A stretch of 64,000 nucleotides of DNA. It comes from Paraphaeosphaeria minitans (lineage: Eukaryota; Ascomycota; Dothideomycetes; Pleosporales; Didymosphaeriaceae). The position numbers and the translations under genes were made by a program. Below the pieces are notes generated by a model. The model searched no databases, was not told the DNA's origin, and was given only the letters and a program-made list of their open reading frames with translations. The DNA lies in NCBI GenBank assembly GCA_015832175.1, contig WJXW01000008.1, positions 1 to 64,000 of the forward strand. Direction: 5' to 3'. Below are positions 46,573 through 59,900 of this stretch, in pieces (position 1 is the first letter of the stretch; each line of letters starts with the position of its first letter).

Positions 46573-47039
46573 TTACTTAGAAGTATTACATATCCATGTA
46601 GTACGTAAGTAATAAAGTAATGGGTTTTATTATAGTAGATATATTTAGAAGTCTCTATAGTTAGTAGTAGTGTAAAAGATTTTAATCCACATCTATAGTT
46701 TAAATAACGCGGCTAAACTTTAGTGCTAATAGAAGAGGATAAACGCTAGGTAATATTTATTATTCTAGGTTATATTTACACCACACTACGCTATAGCCTA
46801 CTATTCTTTAATCTTACAGGCTAAGGTGCTTTAGGATAATAGTAGTTTAATTCCCTCCCTTATATAAGACGCACATAAGCAGGTTTATAATTAGAAGCCT
46901 TTATAGTGTTCTATTCTATAGATAATAGGTTGTCCTACTAAGGCATTTATAAGCAGCTTACTAAAGTCTACAGTGCAATAGATATATAAATAAGTAGAAA
47001 AAGGAGAATTTTTACGCTTCTTACACTCTGTCTATAGGG
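46573..47039. other. Resumed composite copy 2 between the retrotransposon and gene D
   Basis: Matches 30,685-31,150 of copy 1: the first codons of gene C (minus) and the divergent intergenic region toward gene D. Heavily RIPed, with no other gene. Confidence 0.6.
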
Positions 47040-48166
47040 ACCAAGCGCAACAAAGTAATAGTAAAGAAGAGTTAGATAAAGAGGAAGACACTAGGGTAAC
47101 TACTATAAAACTACCTCTAAAACAAAAATAAACATTAAATGCGACTAGCTATTTAGTAAAGGATAGAAATTAAGACCTAAAGCGTTAGCTAGTAGACACA
47201 ACAGTAGAGGTTGTGCCATGTATATAAGACATAAACGCAGGGTTATTATAAGATAATAGAGAAAAGGAACGTTATTATGTATTTACATATAAACTACTAG
47301 GGGTAGGCGTTAATATTATAGAAAGGATAATAAGCTAAGCAATTACTATAGGTGTAGCTAAGTGTCTATAAGATTAGAAAATAGTGTTGTAGGTCTAGAG
47401 GACAAAACACATATAGGGCCTACAGTTATTTAGGGAAAAAGTAGAAAGACTCCTAGACATAGTTAATAGTACTAGACACGATACTATACCTAAGAGTAGT
47501 ATAGTATTATTACAAAGCTCTAGTGCTAGTTTTATAGAAAATAGTTTTATAGAAAATAGTTTTATATAATTTAAGACAGAGAGGTTCTGTTCGCTATATA
47601 AGAGTATAAAGTAGGAATAGGTAGTTAGTATAGTAAGTAAGATGCGGTAGCGCTAGATATAGGTAGCACTTTAGTTAGAGTTTAAATTATTAGAGGCCCT
47701 AGTACAGAAAAGAAAGATGCTATCTAGTGGAAGAGGGAAAAGATACGTATCTATAGTAAAAAAGCTTCTATTCACTTAAGAATTTAGAACAACAGAAGAG
47801 GAAGAACTAAGTAAAGGAACATATTTTACAGCGTAGAGAGAATTTAGTTAGTGCCTAGATATAGGAAGAAGATAGTGTCTACTTAAGGTAAGATTTAGTA
47901 TAGGCGTATTTACAATACTACTATAGAACTCTATATTTAACACCTATATTAAATAAGGTATAACAGTTACGCAGCTCTAACAGTAGATAGATATAGTTAC
48001 ATAATATAATAATACTATCTTTAATAGTGTAATAGCTGTGGCAGAAATGTATAAGATGTATATATTAGATCTAGAGCTACTAAAGCCCTTATTCCTAGAG
48101 ATACTTTCTAACAAGGACCTAGTAGATTATAATTTAGTTATAGGATTTTAACTAGTAAGTAGTTAA
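47040..48166 (+). pseudogene. Gene D, copy 2
   Basis: Matches gene D of copy 1 over its whole recognisable length, ending at TAA 48164-48166. A stretch near 47,480 is shorter than in copy 1, and a short direct duplication (atagttttatagaaa) is present near 47,545. More stops than in copy 1. Confidence 0.5.
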
Positions 48167-48299
48167 AGGCTCCTTAAGGATCTTAGCAATAGGTACATTA
48201 TATAGGAAGAGACTTAGCATAATTATTATTCCTTAGTATTATATATATAGAGGTTATTACGCCCCTTCTCCCCTATATCTTCTATTCTATTTTAAACCC

Positions 48300-51200
48300 T
48301 AATCTATTTATAAAATAACCTCTCTTCCTAATTTAGTTAGCCTTACTATCCTATTTTATATACCCTATTTTATATAGTTGTGCTTTGTCTCGCTCGCTAA
48401 TAGCTAAAAGAAACATTAGATATATAGGTTTTATAGCTAGTCTAGAATAGTGAGCTTTACTATTATAGAGGACGTGTTACTAACCTATATATACGCTTTA
48501 CTTCTATTCGCATTTTGTCTTTAATATTTATATTACTGCGATTATTCTCCTATATAATTTTCCCTCCTTGTCTATTAGCAAGTCTTATTCTGGCGAATAG
48601 TTACTTATGTGCCCTATGCGCTGTATATAGGGTTAGTAGTTCTTATGTTTCCTTTTGTTCTTATAGTGTGCGTAACTTACTAGCGTAGGTTAAATCTTAT
48701 ATTATTATGTCTATATTATATTTAAATATGTGTTGTTCTATAGCCTTACTATCCTAGTGTACAATTATATATTCTATTAACCTAGAAGTTACCTCTACTA
48801 AATTAATAGAACGCGCGATTATACGCTTCCTATGTCTACTACGTCCTACTTATAGCGTAGGTAACATAGATTTTAGAGTAGTTACAGCTAGTAGGTTACC
48901 TTTTAGTTCTGCTTTAGCATCTAGTTACTATTATTGTTTAGTAAAGCTAGGTAATTGTCCTTTAGGTTTAACACTTAGTGGGTAGTAAGCAAAGCCTATA
49001 GCATAACTACTTATAGGGGTATATGTGCGACTACTAGTTAAAAAAATAGACAGCGCTTATAGAGTAGATACATTTACTCTATATAGTGTTATTACATAAT
49101 TATATTAGGCAGTTTTAGCTAATACCTATTAACCCACTTATCTTATAGTGTAAGGAAAGTGCGCAGAGATATTTCGTAAAGGGCTTAGATTATAATTTAG
49201 TAATAGTAGGGGCGTAGGCTCTACTAGTGATTTAGGAATTATTTTAAGCTCTTAGTTTTGTGTGATTATAAATAGCGAATTACTTACACATTATCTTCTT
49301 TATTAGGAAGGTCTCTATCCTATAATATCTATTTAGCATTTGCTTACCTTTTAAATATACCTACATAATAGTAGGTGTCTAGAGATGTATTAATTAAATA
49401 CTTACTTAATAGGAATAAGGGTTCTCTATACGCATTTATTAGTGTGGCTAGTAATAGTTTGTGGCGCTTAGTTTTAGTAACCTTCCTTATTTAAAGTTTA
49501 AATTTAGGCTTTCTAACTTGGCTGCCATTAAATGATCATAGTAACATGTTTATTAGTTTAATAGATATAGGTGTTAGGTTAATAGAACTATACCTAGTGT
49601 TGTAGGGTAAGGAAAGACGCAACTCAATTATAACTAATTAGTAAGTATTCCTTAGCAGCTACGCAGCCTAATATAGAAATATAAGAGGATTAAATTTAAA
49701 AGCGCACATCTATACTTACATACCTATAATTTAATCTATAAATTGCCTACAATTAACTGTATCTAAGCATATAGATAAGAGCGGGAAATAGGGTTTATAT
49801 CTTCTGTGTTTATTTTTTTAATAAGTAGAGAAGATATAGTAAGATAGAGAAAAGTTTGCTAGAGAAACCTTTAAATATATATTAATAGTATATAACTAAT
49901 ATACTGTTGCTACCTGTCTATAGACTCTTAAGATTAGATAGATCGCTTACCTCTTTACTTTCTAACATAATGAATCCACTAGTAGCTGTGTGCATAGGTT
50001 AAGCTGGCCAGTTACTATCCTTATCTTTATTTTTACTTAGGTTATCCTACTATTCACTAAATTTGGTGTTAAACTTGTTAATGTAACTAAACAGGGTTAG
50101 TAAAGACCCTATTTCGTCTGAACTGCCTAGTAGGTATAGGTGTTCTAAGACATCTCCTTTATTATAGAAGGTGAAAATGTAACATCGCTTAAGGACTTCT
50201 CTAACTTTAGATGCTAATAACTATTGTTAAGTAGTGTAAATATAATAAAATATTAATTAGTCCTTAGGTGCAATGCGTGGAAATATCTATTTTATCCGCT
50301 CTAAGTTACTTAGCAGTTAGTATTAAATTGTTATACTTAATTACCTAATAGACTTGCTATTACTACCTAGTATAGATACTGTTTTCCTAGAGTATAGGAG
50401 GATCCCCTAAACATAAACATAAGCGATTTATAAAATGTACGTTTTGTACAAAGCGTATATTTCGTCTACAGTATGTCCTAGTAGTACTATTTTAAAGGCT
50501 TCTAGATATAATAGTATTACTTGCATCTGTAGCGCTTTCTTTAGCTAGGGAGGGTTATTATTATCTAATATAAACAAGGGAGCTACTCTGCCCTACTATA
50601 TCCTATAACTAAAGGTTAGGAAAAAGGTAGTCTTATAGTTATGTTACTTTATAATTTCTAGGTGGCTTAGTCTAAGTCGCGCTCTAATAATCTTAGAAAC
50701 ACTAGAGAAAAAAAGTATATCTATTCCCCTGTTTACTAGGTGCTCTATGTGGGCTTACTAGAAGAAAGGTTCTAGGTTTTTTTAATTACTAACTTTATTG
50801 TGGGTTAGCTAGCGTTGCCCTATAATTTCCTATATAAAGAGATTGTATGCTCTTATTACCTATATAGATAGTAAAAAGAATAGCTTCTGCTATACTTTTA
50901 AATTAGTTGCACCTTAACTAATTAAAAGAGTAGATTCTATTAAGTAGTAAATGAATTTAAACTAATAGGACTCTAAGGTTTGCATCCTATAGAGGTAGAG
51001 GCGGCGCTTTAACTTTTATAGAACATAGTAGTAGATATCTAGATAGAGATATTTACTAAGTTAGAATTTTAGTATAAGTTTGTTCTATATGCCTAAGCGA
51101 AAGGGAATCTAAATAATGCTAAATTACTTTATAGATTTAGTATATTTAAGGCCTTAGCGTCGCTTAGGCTTACATCTCTATATGTGTTTTAGTATAATAG

Positions 51201-52760
51201 TACCACCTAGTAAGGGTTTCTAGTGTTTAAAAACACAGGGTCTTTAGTACTCCTTACTAGAGCTAAGGGAAGGAAGACTACTTAAATCTTTATAGTTTAA
51301 TATAAAGTAAAGAGTGCGAGCAAATGTGGTTATAGCTATATAGTTAAGTTCTTAATCTTTAGTTAGTAGGTTAAAATAGTAAGCTATAGTAGTAATTAAT
51401 TCTAGAGCTGCTAGCTAATAATTACATTCTACTGCATAGAAGTAATTAACTTTATATATTGGTAGAATCTAGAATCTATAATAAGTATTAGTATCTACCT
51501 AGTGTATATACTCTATGTTGTTAATATTAAGAGGCGCTAACGCGGTTCTAAACTAGTGTAGCTGTATGTGAAGTTCTTAGCAATTAAAATAGAATATCTA
51601 GTAGGACTTAGGTAATAGAATTACGTGTATATAGGCCTTATAGAGCTTAATTTAATTTAGGAGTTACTTAACTTAAATAATGCTCTACTTATTACGTCTA
51701 GTGTTACTGAATTTTGTCTTATTTAAGAATTCCTAAGTGGCACTAATAACTTCTAGATTAGGATTTAAAAATAAACTATACCTACAAATAGGTACATATG
51801 TAGTCTCCTTAATAGTGTTATAGACTTTTATATATTAAATTCTGGCTTAGTAAAATTTGTTGCTATAGCAAAGCTCTAATTTAGTAGATCTAGCATTAGT
51901 ACTAGCAAAGGTATAGAAACGCGGCTTTAAATATAATCCTCGCTCACTATAATTAAAGAAGGATATCTATTATTTAAGGTAACAGGATTTTCGCAATGTA
52001 GTTGTGCCAGTAATATTTAATCTAGTTTAAATGCTAAGATCCTAATAGAAGTAATGTAGCTCTAGAAAGTTTATGTTCTAGTAAGACTAAATAAATTCTT
52101 CTAAAGATGTTTAATAGGTAGACAAGGAAGAATAACTACTAAGTTTAGATAGTTTAAGGTTGTGACAAGATATAATAAGTACAGGATTACTAAAGGCGTT
52201 GTTAGGAATATTATAGTCTAGGAAAGTAACATCTTGTGCTAAATCTATAATAGTATCCTAAAAAGATTTAAGAATTTGTTTTAGGATATCCTGTTAAGTG
52301 TTAATATAACAATCACCTAGTGTCTATGTATAACTTTATTTAAGACACACTTTAGAGTTCGCTTTTAGCTGCGCATAGCTAATAGGATAATGCCTAGCAC
52401 TACTTAGATTATATACACTACGTAGAGTAGGGAGAATAACACACTCTAGCTATTAAGCTAAGGTATAGTCTAGAAGGTGTTAGGTTTATTTAGTAATAGC
52501 TTTCCCTTTAGCTAAGGTAAACTGTAGAGGAAAACGTGGCTAGAATATATAACACTTAAACCTATTATATAGTCTAAGAAGAACGTTCTTGTGTTGTAAA
52601 AGATTTATAGGTAAGAAGGATATATATTAATTACTAGTAAAACTTTTAGTAAAGCTAGGCAAGAAGGAGAAGGATAGGTTATACTAGAAGATACTAAGAC
52701 TAGTTAGAGAGAAAATAATACTATTATAATTAAATTATTAAATAAGATAATGTACCCTGT
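48300..52760 (-). pseudogene. Very long unrecognised RIPed frame
   Basis: One minus-strand frame can be followed from about 52.7 kb to about 48.7 kb, and possibly 48.3 kb, with only RIP-type stops. Its phase is the same at four points checked (52380, 51153, 50184, 49164). It would encode about 1,300-1,450 residues. It has no reverse transcriptase YxDD, helicase P-loop or transposase motif that I can see. Long hydrophilic Tyr/Arg/Leu-rich stretches and motifs such as CYIFTFYNKGDVLEHLYL and SNWPA occur. Its flank at 48.2-48.7 kb resembles the flank between genes B and C, so it may be the counterpart of gene C in a diverged relative of the composite repeat. The family is unknown. Confidence 0.45.
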
Positions 52761-54121
52761 TTTTTTGTAATAGAAAGTGCGCTTTTGTGCGATCTATACT
52801 TAGTAATAGAACATTATATAGGTTTAGATTAGGAACACCTATAAGTAGTTCCGCCTAGACATAAAAGTTTTAGGTATTATTATATAGATAGTAGGCTAAT
52901 ACCTTTAGTAGCATTAACGGCTGTAGATAAGAAGAGATAGTAGGAACAAAAGCTAGTATATATTTGTTTATCTATTATGTCTAGGTATAGAGTCGCGAGC
53001 TGCTTAATTAAGGTAGTATAGTGCAGTTACATAGTGTACTAATATAGTTCTAGACGGCATTTAATAGTAGATAATAGGACTTGCTTAGGCTTAGCGATAA
53101 ATATACTATAATTACTGTTAGGTACTGTTTAGATTAGTAGGGGAGAAAGGGAAGAGGACTAAAGACTTTTAGGGGGGTCCTCTAGCCCCTAGCCTCTATA
53201 ACATTAATAGGTTAAGTTAGCGTACCTAGTGTTGCACTCTTATAATTGTGAGAGTGGTTTTTATCTAATCTATTGTTAGAGGCGTAGATTAAGGGCCTAG
53301 GTAATATGTCTATAAGTGTAACATTATTATTATTTAGGCAAAGTTCTGCTAATAATAAATTAATGTCTAAGTTAACCTATAGCGAGAAATTAACTAAATC
53401 TATTAGTGGTAAGTCTTATATAGTAACTCCTATAGAGGAAGCTGTAACTGCTAGACTAGAAATACTAAGTAGAGGATCTAAATGTCCTATAAGGTATTTA
53501 TTTGTAGTACTAGAGCGGGTATTACTAAAGAGATACTTAAGATCTACTGTAAGGTTATCTAGATTAGTAAGGGCTAGTCTATTAATATCTAGCATTAGTA
53601 GGTTTTTGTTTAGTTATTCTAATACTAGGACAACTCTAGGAGATATTATTAGCTGCCTATAAGTAGCATGCTATGTGGCTAGTAAGCTAGTCTCTAGTTT
53701 ATTATATTAAAGGTGTACTAAGCAATGCTTAATATCCTAAGTTCGCGCCCTATTAGTTAATGTTGGTTGTGCTACTGTGCTTATAGTGGGTATAGGCAGA
53801 GGTATAGGTGTAGGTAATTATTGCGTTAAACTTAGTATAATTAGCTAAGTCTTTAGCTAAGGTGTAATTTAAAAGGTAGTTACTAGTAATAGGTGTATAA
53901 TTAGGAGGGTTTTATTGCTACTAAGTGTAGAATGTAATGCCTTACTAATAAATATTAGTTTTAAGATAGTTTAGTAAATAGAGATAAATAGCTTACTTTA
54001 TCCTAATATTTAAGGTGCTATTAAAGGCCTAGAAGGCCTTATAGGCTTTATTTAACTTCGCCTTTAACGCCTTTTGCTAAGCTAGTCGCTTTTCTAGTGT
54101 AAGGTTAAGTTTTAGTGGCAT
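52700..54121 (-). pseudogene. Degraded frame with basic coiled N-terminus and Cys/His segment
   Basis: From ATG 54121 one frame stays in phase to at least 52,861, with stops of RIP type. It starts with a Lys/Leu-rich, coiled-coil-like segment (LTLEKRLAxQKALKAKLNKAYKAF), then a Ser/Tyr/Gln-rich middle. A Cys/Tyr/His-containing segment near 53,220-53,340 (CYTYRHIT, then ECN and QCYRG) might be a decayed zinc knuckle. The next frame (48.3-52.76 kb) is shifted by one, which could mean a gag-pol-like pair, an intron or an indel. The 118-codon open frame on the opposite strand (53306-53662) is probably its shadow. Confidence 0.4.
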
Positions 54122-54224
54122 AGTGTTAGTGGCATAATACCCTAGTTAGGGATATCGCAAAGAATAAGGATAAAGGTATATAGAGAGGAGCTAGTGCGCA
54201 GAGATAGGTAAAAATTTAGAGTAG

Positions 54225-54586
54225 GTGCTATCTATAAAATAGTAGCCCTATAAGCCCTATAGCTCTAAGTGGCCAGTATCTGTCTGTGCGTTCTTAGAAA
54301 TAGGTAGCCCTATAAGCCCTATAGCTCTAAGTGGCTAGCGCCTAGTGGCACTATCTATAAAATAGGTAGCCCTATAAGCCCTATAGCTCTAAGTGGCCAG
54401 CGCCTAGTGGCGCTATCTATAAAATAGGCAGCCCTATAAGCCTTATAACTCTAAGTGGCCAGCGCCTAGTGGCGCTATCTATAAAATAGGTAGCCCTATA
54501 AGCCCTATAGCTCTAAGTGGCCAGCGTCTGTCTGTGCGTCCTTAGAAATTAGTAGCCCTATAAGCCCTATAGCTCTAAGTGGCTAG
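54225..54586. repeat. 62-bp satellite, left part
   Basis: About six tandem units with a 62-base period, containing gcgcctagtggcgctatcta, then ataggtagccctataagccc and tatagctctaagtggcc. Some units carry the variant gtctgtctgtgcgtccttag in place of the palindromic gcgcctagtggcgc. The array is cut by chromovirus 2 and continues at 61,293. Confidence 0.9.
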
Positions 54587-54997
54587 TGTTAAGATCCGAA
54601 GGCTAGGCCTCCTAGGATCTTTATATGTATCTACATTCGTTGTTTAAGTGGCACAGCACAAAAGGTCACGTGACCTAATTAGTGTGATTAGAGCGCCAAG
54701 ACAACTAATTAGACTAAGCACTTAATATACTAAGCAACTAATTAGTGCTTAATTAGTTTAATTAGAGCGATTAGTCTACTAATTACTTAAAGTATATAGG
54801 AACGCGAGGATAGGCTCTCTATACTTATGTTTAATCTATTTATTAATCTATTGTTTAGATTCTAGCAGACTAAATTGTTAACTTGTTACACTTCGCAAGA
54901 TACTATTATATTAATAAGACCTTCTACCTTCTATAAGTACTCCTGCCTAAGAACTAACTTTAACCCTTTAGGACTAGCTACCCTCTTAGATTTAACA
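54587..54997 (+). repeat. Left LTR of chromovirus 2
   Basis: TGTTAAGATCC...TTTAACA, 411 bp. The first half (ggtcacgtgacc palindrome, and repeated ctaattag-type words) is unrelated to chromovirus 1. The second half, from about agtatatagg onward, matches it closely. Confidence 0.93.
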
Positions 54998-55019
54998 TCT
55001 TAAACACCCTTAATATAAG

Positions 55020-56900
55020 TACTTCACGAACTCCTACCTCTTCTACGGCTTTAGGTGCTGCTAAGATTACTTCTGTAAAGGATGGCAGTAAGGCGTATAA
55101 ACCTAATCTCTACTTTAGTAAATAATCTTAAACTAACGTCTAGATTCTCTAGTTAGACCTCTACTTCTTTAACTTAGATAAACCCCTTAAAGACAAAAAG
55201 AAGGTTATCTTTGTAGTAACATACATGCGAGGAGATACAGGATTATAGATCTATCCTTACTTTAAAAAGTACCTAGGAATAGACCACAACAATAATAACG
55301 ATAATTACGTAAACAAACACGCTAATATAGTTAATATTATTAAGGATTATAATAACTTTAAAAAATGCCTTAAATAACTCTTTAGGATTACTAATAAAGA
55401 CTCTATTATAAAAGTAAAGATTTAGACTATAACTTAGAAATAATTAGTAGCTAAGTATATAGCTAAGTTTTGTAGGTACGCTGTGTAACTTAACTAGGAC
55501 AATAAATCTCTTTAGGACATGTATAAATAAGGACTTAAACAGAAACTACGTAAGGAACTCTTACGTAGTAGTGCACAAATTACTAACCTTAAAGAACTAT
55601 ATAAAGAAACTATTAGAATTAATAGAGAGTAGTTTTCACTGCAACAAGAGCTCTACTAAAACCCTAGAGCGATAAGCTTTAGATAACTAGTAAAAGTAGT
55701 TTATAAGAACCCTATTAGAATTGTCTAAAAGCAACAGCTAAGGAACTACTAGAGATATAAACTAATAGAAGATGTCTAGTTTAACTACATAGGTAAAGGA
55801 AAAGGAGGAAGAATAGGCCCTAAGCAGCCTAATAAACGCGTCTCTAATAGAAGTTAATAACTAATAACTAAGACCTATAAATGCTTTACATGTGGTAAAC
55901 TAGGCTATATAGCTAGGAACTGTAGATTAAAGAATAAAGTCTATTAAACTAAGTTAAATGTACTAACTATTAAGGACTAAGAACCTAATAAGGAATAGGA
56001 AGTTATTATAACGCTATTTAGTTACTAACGCGTTACGCTAGAGTAAAGTAAGTAATTAGATTTACCTAACTTACAACTATATAAAGATCTAGAAGACAAC
56101 TCTAATATATACTACAATGTAGAAGATATAGAAGAGATACTAAGATCTCCTACTCCTTACTTATAAAGTAGGCGGGAAGAAAATAACCCTATGTCACCTA
56201 AGTATAAACTAAATGTTTAGGACTATATAGAACCCTACTAGGCACTAAAAGGGATGCGACTCTATAAAAATAAAGAATTAGACTACGTACTAAAGTACTA
56301 CCTAGACTACTAAAATCCTATACACTAATTCTGTATATGGACGCATTGCGAAGAACTAACATACGTATAATATAAAGCGGAGAAAGAGGAGAATAAGAAA
56401 TAACCTAGAAGGAAACTGCGCTGTAGATAGATATAGATAGACTGCCCTATTACAGCTTGTAACAAACACCTCTAGGATAAATAATAAGTAAAATACTTTC
56501 TTTACCTTACGCTAAAGGGCAATAAATGCTATAATATACTTATTAATAGAGACTATATATAACTATACTAGTACACGTGTCTAAACTAAGACTATAAATA
56601 CTACTATATAGCTAAACATTTAGACAGCTTTGTAAACTACCCTACATAAGAAGTAATAATAAAGCTACTAATTTAACTAGTACATAGGAATAGTGAAGAC
56701 TGCAGGAGGAAAAACAGAAGAACATCCTTATAGGAAGAAGAAGAAGACGATCTATATAAGCTATGTACTTAAGAATAACAATAGAAGTAGATACTTAGAA
56801 ACGTATACTAGGCACTAGAACTTAACTACAACCTATATAAACAGATGTCTTTTTTAGGCCTAAACTTAGACAAGAAAATGCCTTTATTAAATTAAATGCT
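55020..56900 (+). pseudogene. gag of chromovirus 2
   Basis: Counterpart of the gag in chromovirus 1. Its CCHC knuckle at about 55,880-55,925 reads CFTCGKLGYIARNC, where the His ligand has become Tyr (CAC to TAT), consistent with RIP. Both ends are approximate. Confidence 0.72.
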
Positions 56901-59900
56901 ATAGTAAGCATAGTATTAGTTAAGCTACTAGTATAGCTTAAAGGAATATAGGCTTAAGCTCTTATAGACTTAGGAGTAGGAAGGAACTTTATATTTTATT
57001 AGACAGTAAAATAAGCAGGACTTATAATATTAGAGAAAGAAGTACTCTATATTATTTATGTTGCAAATAGATCCCTAATGCCTAAGACACCTTAAATATA
57101 CTAGGAAGTCACTACTACGATAATAGTCTAAGGATATAGAGAGGAACTTACCTTAGATGTCTTACTAGGATCTAAGTATAAGTTAGTCTTAGGATTACTT
57201 TAGTTAATAATACACAACCTATAGATTAACTAGGGTACGAAGAAAATATTGTTTAAACGCTATAATTATGCATTATAAGCAAAGCCTACGCATTAACTGA
57301 AAATAATAGTAGATAAGGGAGTTATTAACAATATAATACTATAATAGATAGTTAAAAAACAGAAGTACACCTTAGTAGACGCTAGTAGGAACCACTAGGT
57401 TAAAAAGCGTGAGAAAGAGGATAATAGTACACCCCTTACCTTACTAAGAGAGTACAGGAAATGGACATATATGTTTATAGAAAAGGAAGAAAAAGCAAAC
57501 CTACCTAAACATTAACCCTAGGATCTTATAATAGACCTAGAAGAAGGGAAGACGCTATCCTTTAGACTACTATATAGTAAGATAGGAGAAGAACTCTTTA
57601 AAGAACGTAATTTTATTAAGATAAACTTTAAGAAAGGATATATATAACTATTAAAGTTACTAGCAGTAAGCCCTTTTATGTTTGTTAAGAAAAAGGATAG
57701 ATTAGATAGACTATACGTTAACTACTAACAACTTAATAATATAAAAATAAAGAACTAATATCCACTACTAAACATTGTAGAGTTACAAGATTAACTATCT
57801 TAAGCTAAGATATTCACGATAATAGATCTAAGAGACAGTTACCACCTTATATAAATTAAGAAAGGTAAAGAATAGAAAACAGCGTTTTAATTACGCTATA
57901 GACTATTTAAATATAAGGTTATGCCTTTTAGACTTATAAACGCACTAGTAGCTTTTATAGCGCTTATTAACAACGTACTCTATAAATATCTAGACATATT
58001 TATTATTGCGTATATGGACGATATCCTCGTCTTTTCGAAAAACAAATCGGACTACACCAAGTATGTATAGACAGTACTAGAAGCACTAGACAAAGTATGC
58101 CTTTGTATTAAACTTAAGAAATGTAAGTTTAATATTAAAGAACTTGAATTCCTAGGACATATTATTACTATAGAAGGAATTAAGATAGCACTAAGTAAAG
58201 TTAAATGTATTAAGAACTAGCTAATACTAAAGACAGCTAAGAATATCTAAGAATTCTTAGGATTCTGTGGATTTAACCAACAATTTATCCAAGATTACAC
58301 AAAGGTTATAATACCTTTAATAAATCTTATAAAGAAGGATGTACCCTTTAAATAGATAGATAAGTGTAGAATGTTATTCTAACTCCTTAAGACAGCATGT
58401 ATTATAGAACTTATCCTTATTTATTTTAGAAGCGATGAACTACTGCGCTTTAAAACAAACGCTAGCGATCTTACGCTAGGCGCCTGCGCTAAATAAGAAC
58501 GTAATAGTAAATAGCACCTAATTGCCTATTACTTATGCAAATTTAATAACGCCGAAACATAATACAATGTACACAATAAAGAACTCTACACTATTGTTAA
58601 AGCTTTAAAGCACTAGAGGATTTACGCGCTTAGTTACTTAACGCTAGAAATCTACACAGATTATAAGAACCTTCTAAGGTTTATAATAACAAAAGAACTT
58701 ACGCTATAACAGCAAAGATAGTTGTAAACTACTAGGCAATACAAGTTTAAAATTATCTATGTAGCTAGAAAAGAAAATGGCAGAGTAGACGCTCTTAGCT
58801 AACAAAGTAATCTAGTAGGAGAAAAGGTAAAAACCTTCTCTATAATCCTTCGCAAAGCTAAAGATAGATCTCTAGAACTAACAGTAGAACTAAATTAACT
58901 TTTAGTAATTAACTAAGAAGTTCTAGAACATCTACAGACCAAGATTATCTAATAATACCATGATAACCCTATGTATAGACACCTAGGCATCACGAAAATA
59001 ATAGAACTTATCTAAAGGAATTACACCTTTAAAGAAATTAAGGAAGCTATAATAACTTATATCTATAAATGTGCAGAATACTAGAGAAATAAACACAACA
59101 TATATCTTAAATATAGAGAGATGTAAGTAATTAGAATACCAACAGCACTATAAAAAGACATCGCTATAGATTTTATTACAGGAATTCTAAACTCTAAGGA
59201 TTTAATAATAGGAATTAAATACGACAGTATACTAGTAATAGTCTGCCAACTAACTAAGTATATTAAGCTCATTCTATGCCTTAAAAGAATAACAGTAAAA
59301 GAACTCGCTTTTCTTATCCTAGACAGACTAATTAGACACTACGGAATCCCGAAAATAATTATTAGCAATAGAGACAAGCTATTCACGTTAAATTATTAGA
59401 TAACGCTTATAGCACTGCTTAGAACAAAATAAAAACTATTAACGGCTTACTATCTATAAACTAACAGACAAATAGAACGTATAAACTAAACTATAGAAAC
59501 GTACCTGCGTATCTACTATAATAGTTAGAAGAATAACTAGGTTTTATTACTACCTATAGCATAGTTAGCCTATAATAACAAAGTATTAGTAGCATTAGGA
59601 TATACACTATTCTATGCAAACTATAGAAGATACCCATATCTCTTTAATTAACAATTTCCTATAACAATTAAAGCAAAAGAAGCTATAGATATAGCAGAAA
59701 ATATAAAGAAAATACACTAATAACTCTAAGAGAATCTTAAGAAAGCTTAGCAGCAATTAATTTTATACTAAAATTAAAAACGAAAAATGGCACCTTAGCT
59801 AAAGAAGGGGGATAAAGCATATTTACTTATAAAGAACCTTTAAACTTAAAAGAAAAGACACAAGAAACTAGATTATATTAAGGTTAGACTATTTTACATT

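Larger units (their letters stand above)
32998..48190. mobile_element. Composite RIPed repeat, copy 2 (truncated, deleted, split by a retrotransposon)
   Basis: Direct copy of 20,427-32,310 with an offset near 12,568 at its left side. It begins inside gene A at about 32,998. Around 38,855 it lacks the equivalent of about 26,285-29,556 (roughly 3.3 kb of gene C). At 39,980/46,568 it is split by a chromovirus with a 5-bp target duplication, and it resumes to about 48,190. It is more heavily converted to TpA than copy 1. The 48,222-48,740 sequence beyond it resembles the 3' flank of gene B (25,540-25,800), suggesting a further diverged relative. Confidence 0.8.

Noticed and set aside
53306..53662. 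Open 118-codon frame on the plus strand
   Set aside because: It lies exactly opposite a RIP-degraded minus-strand frame that starts at 54121. Antisense frames of RIPed genes often stay free of stops, and no family is recognisable.
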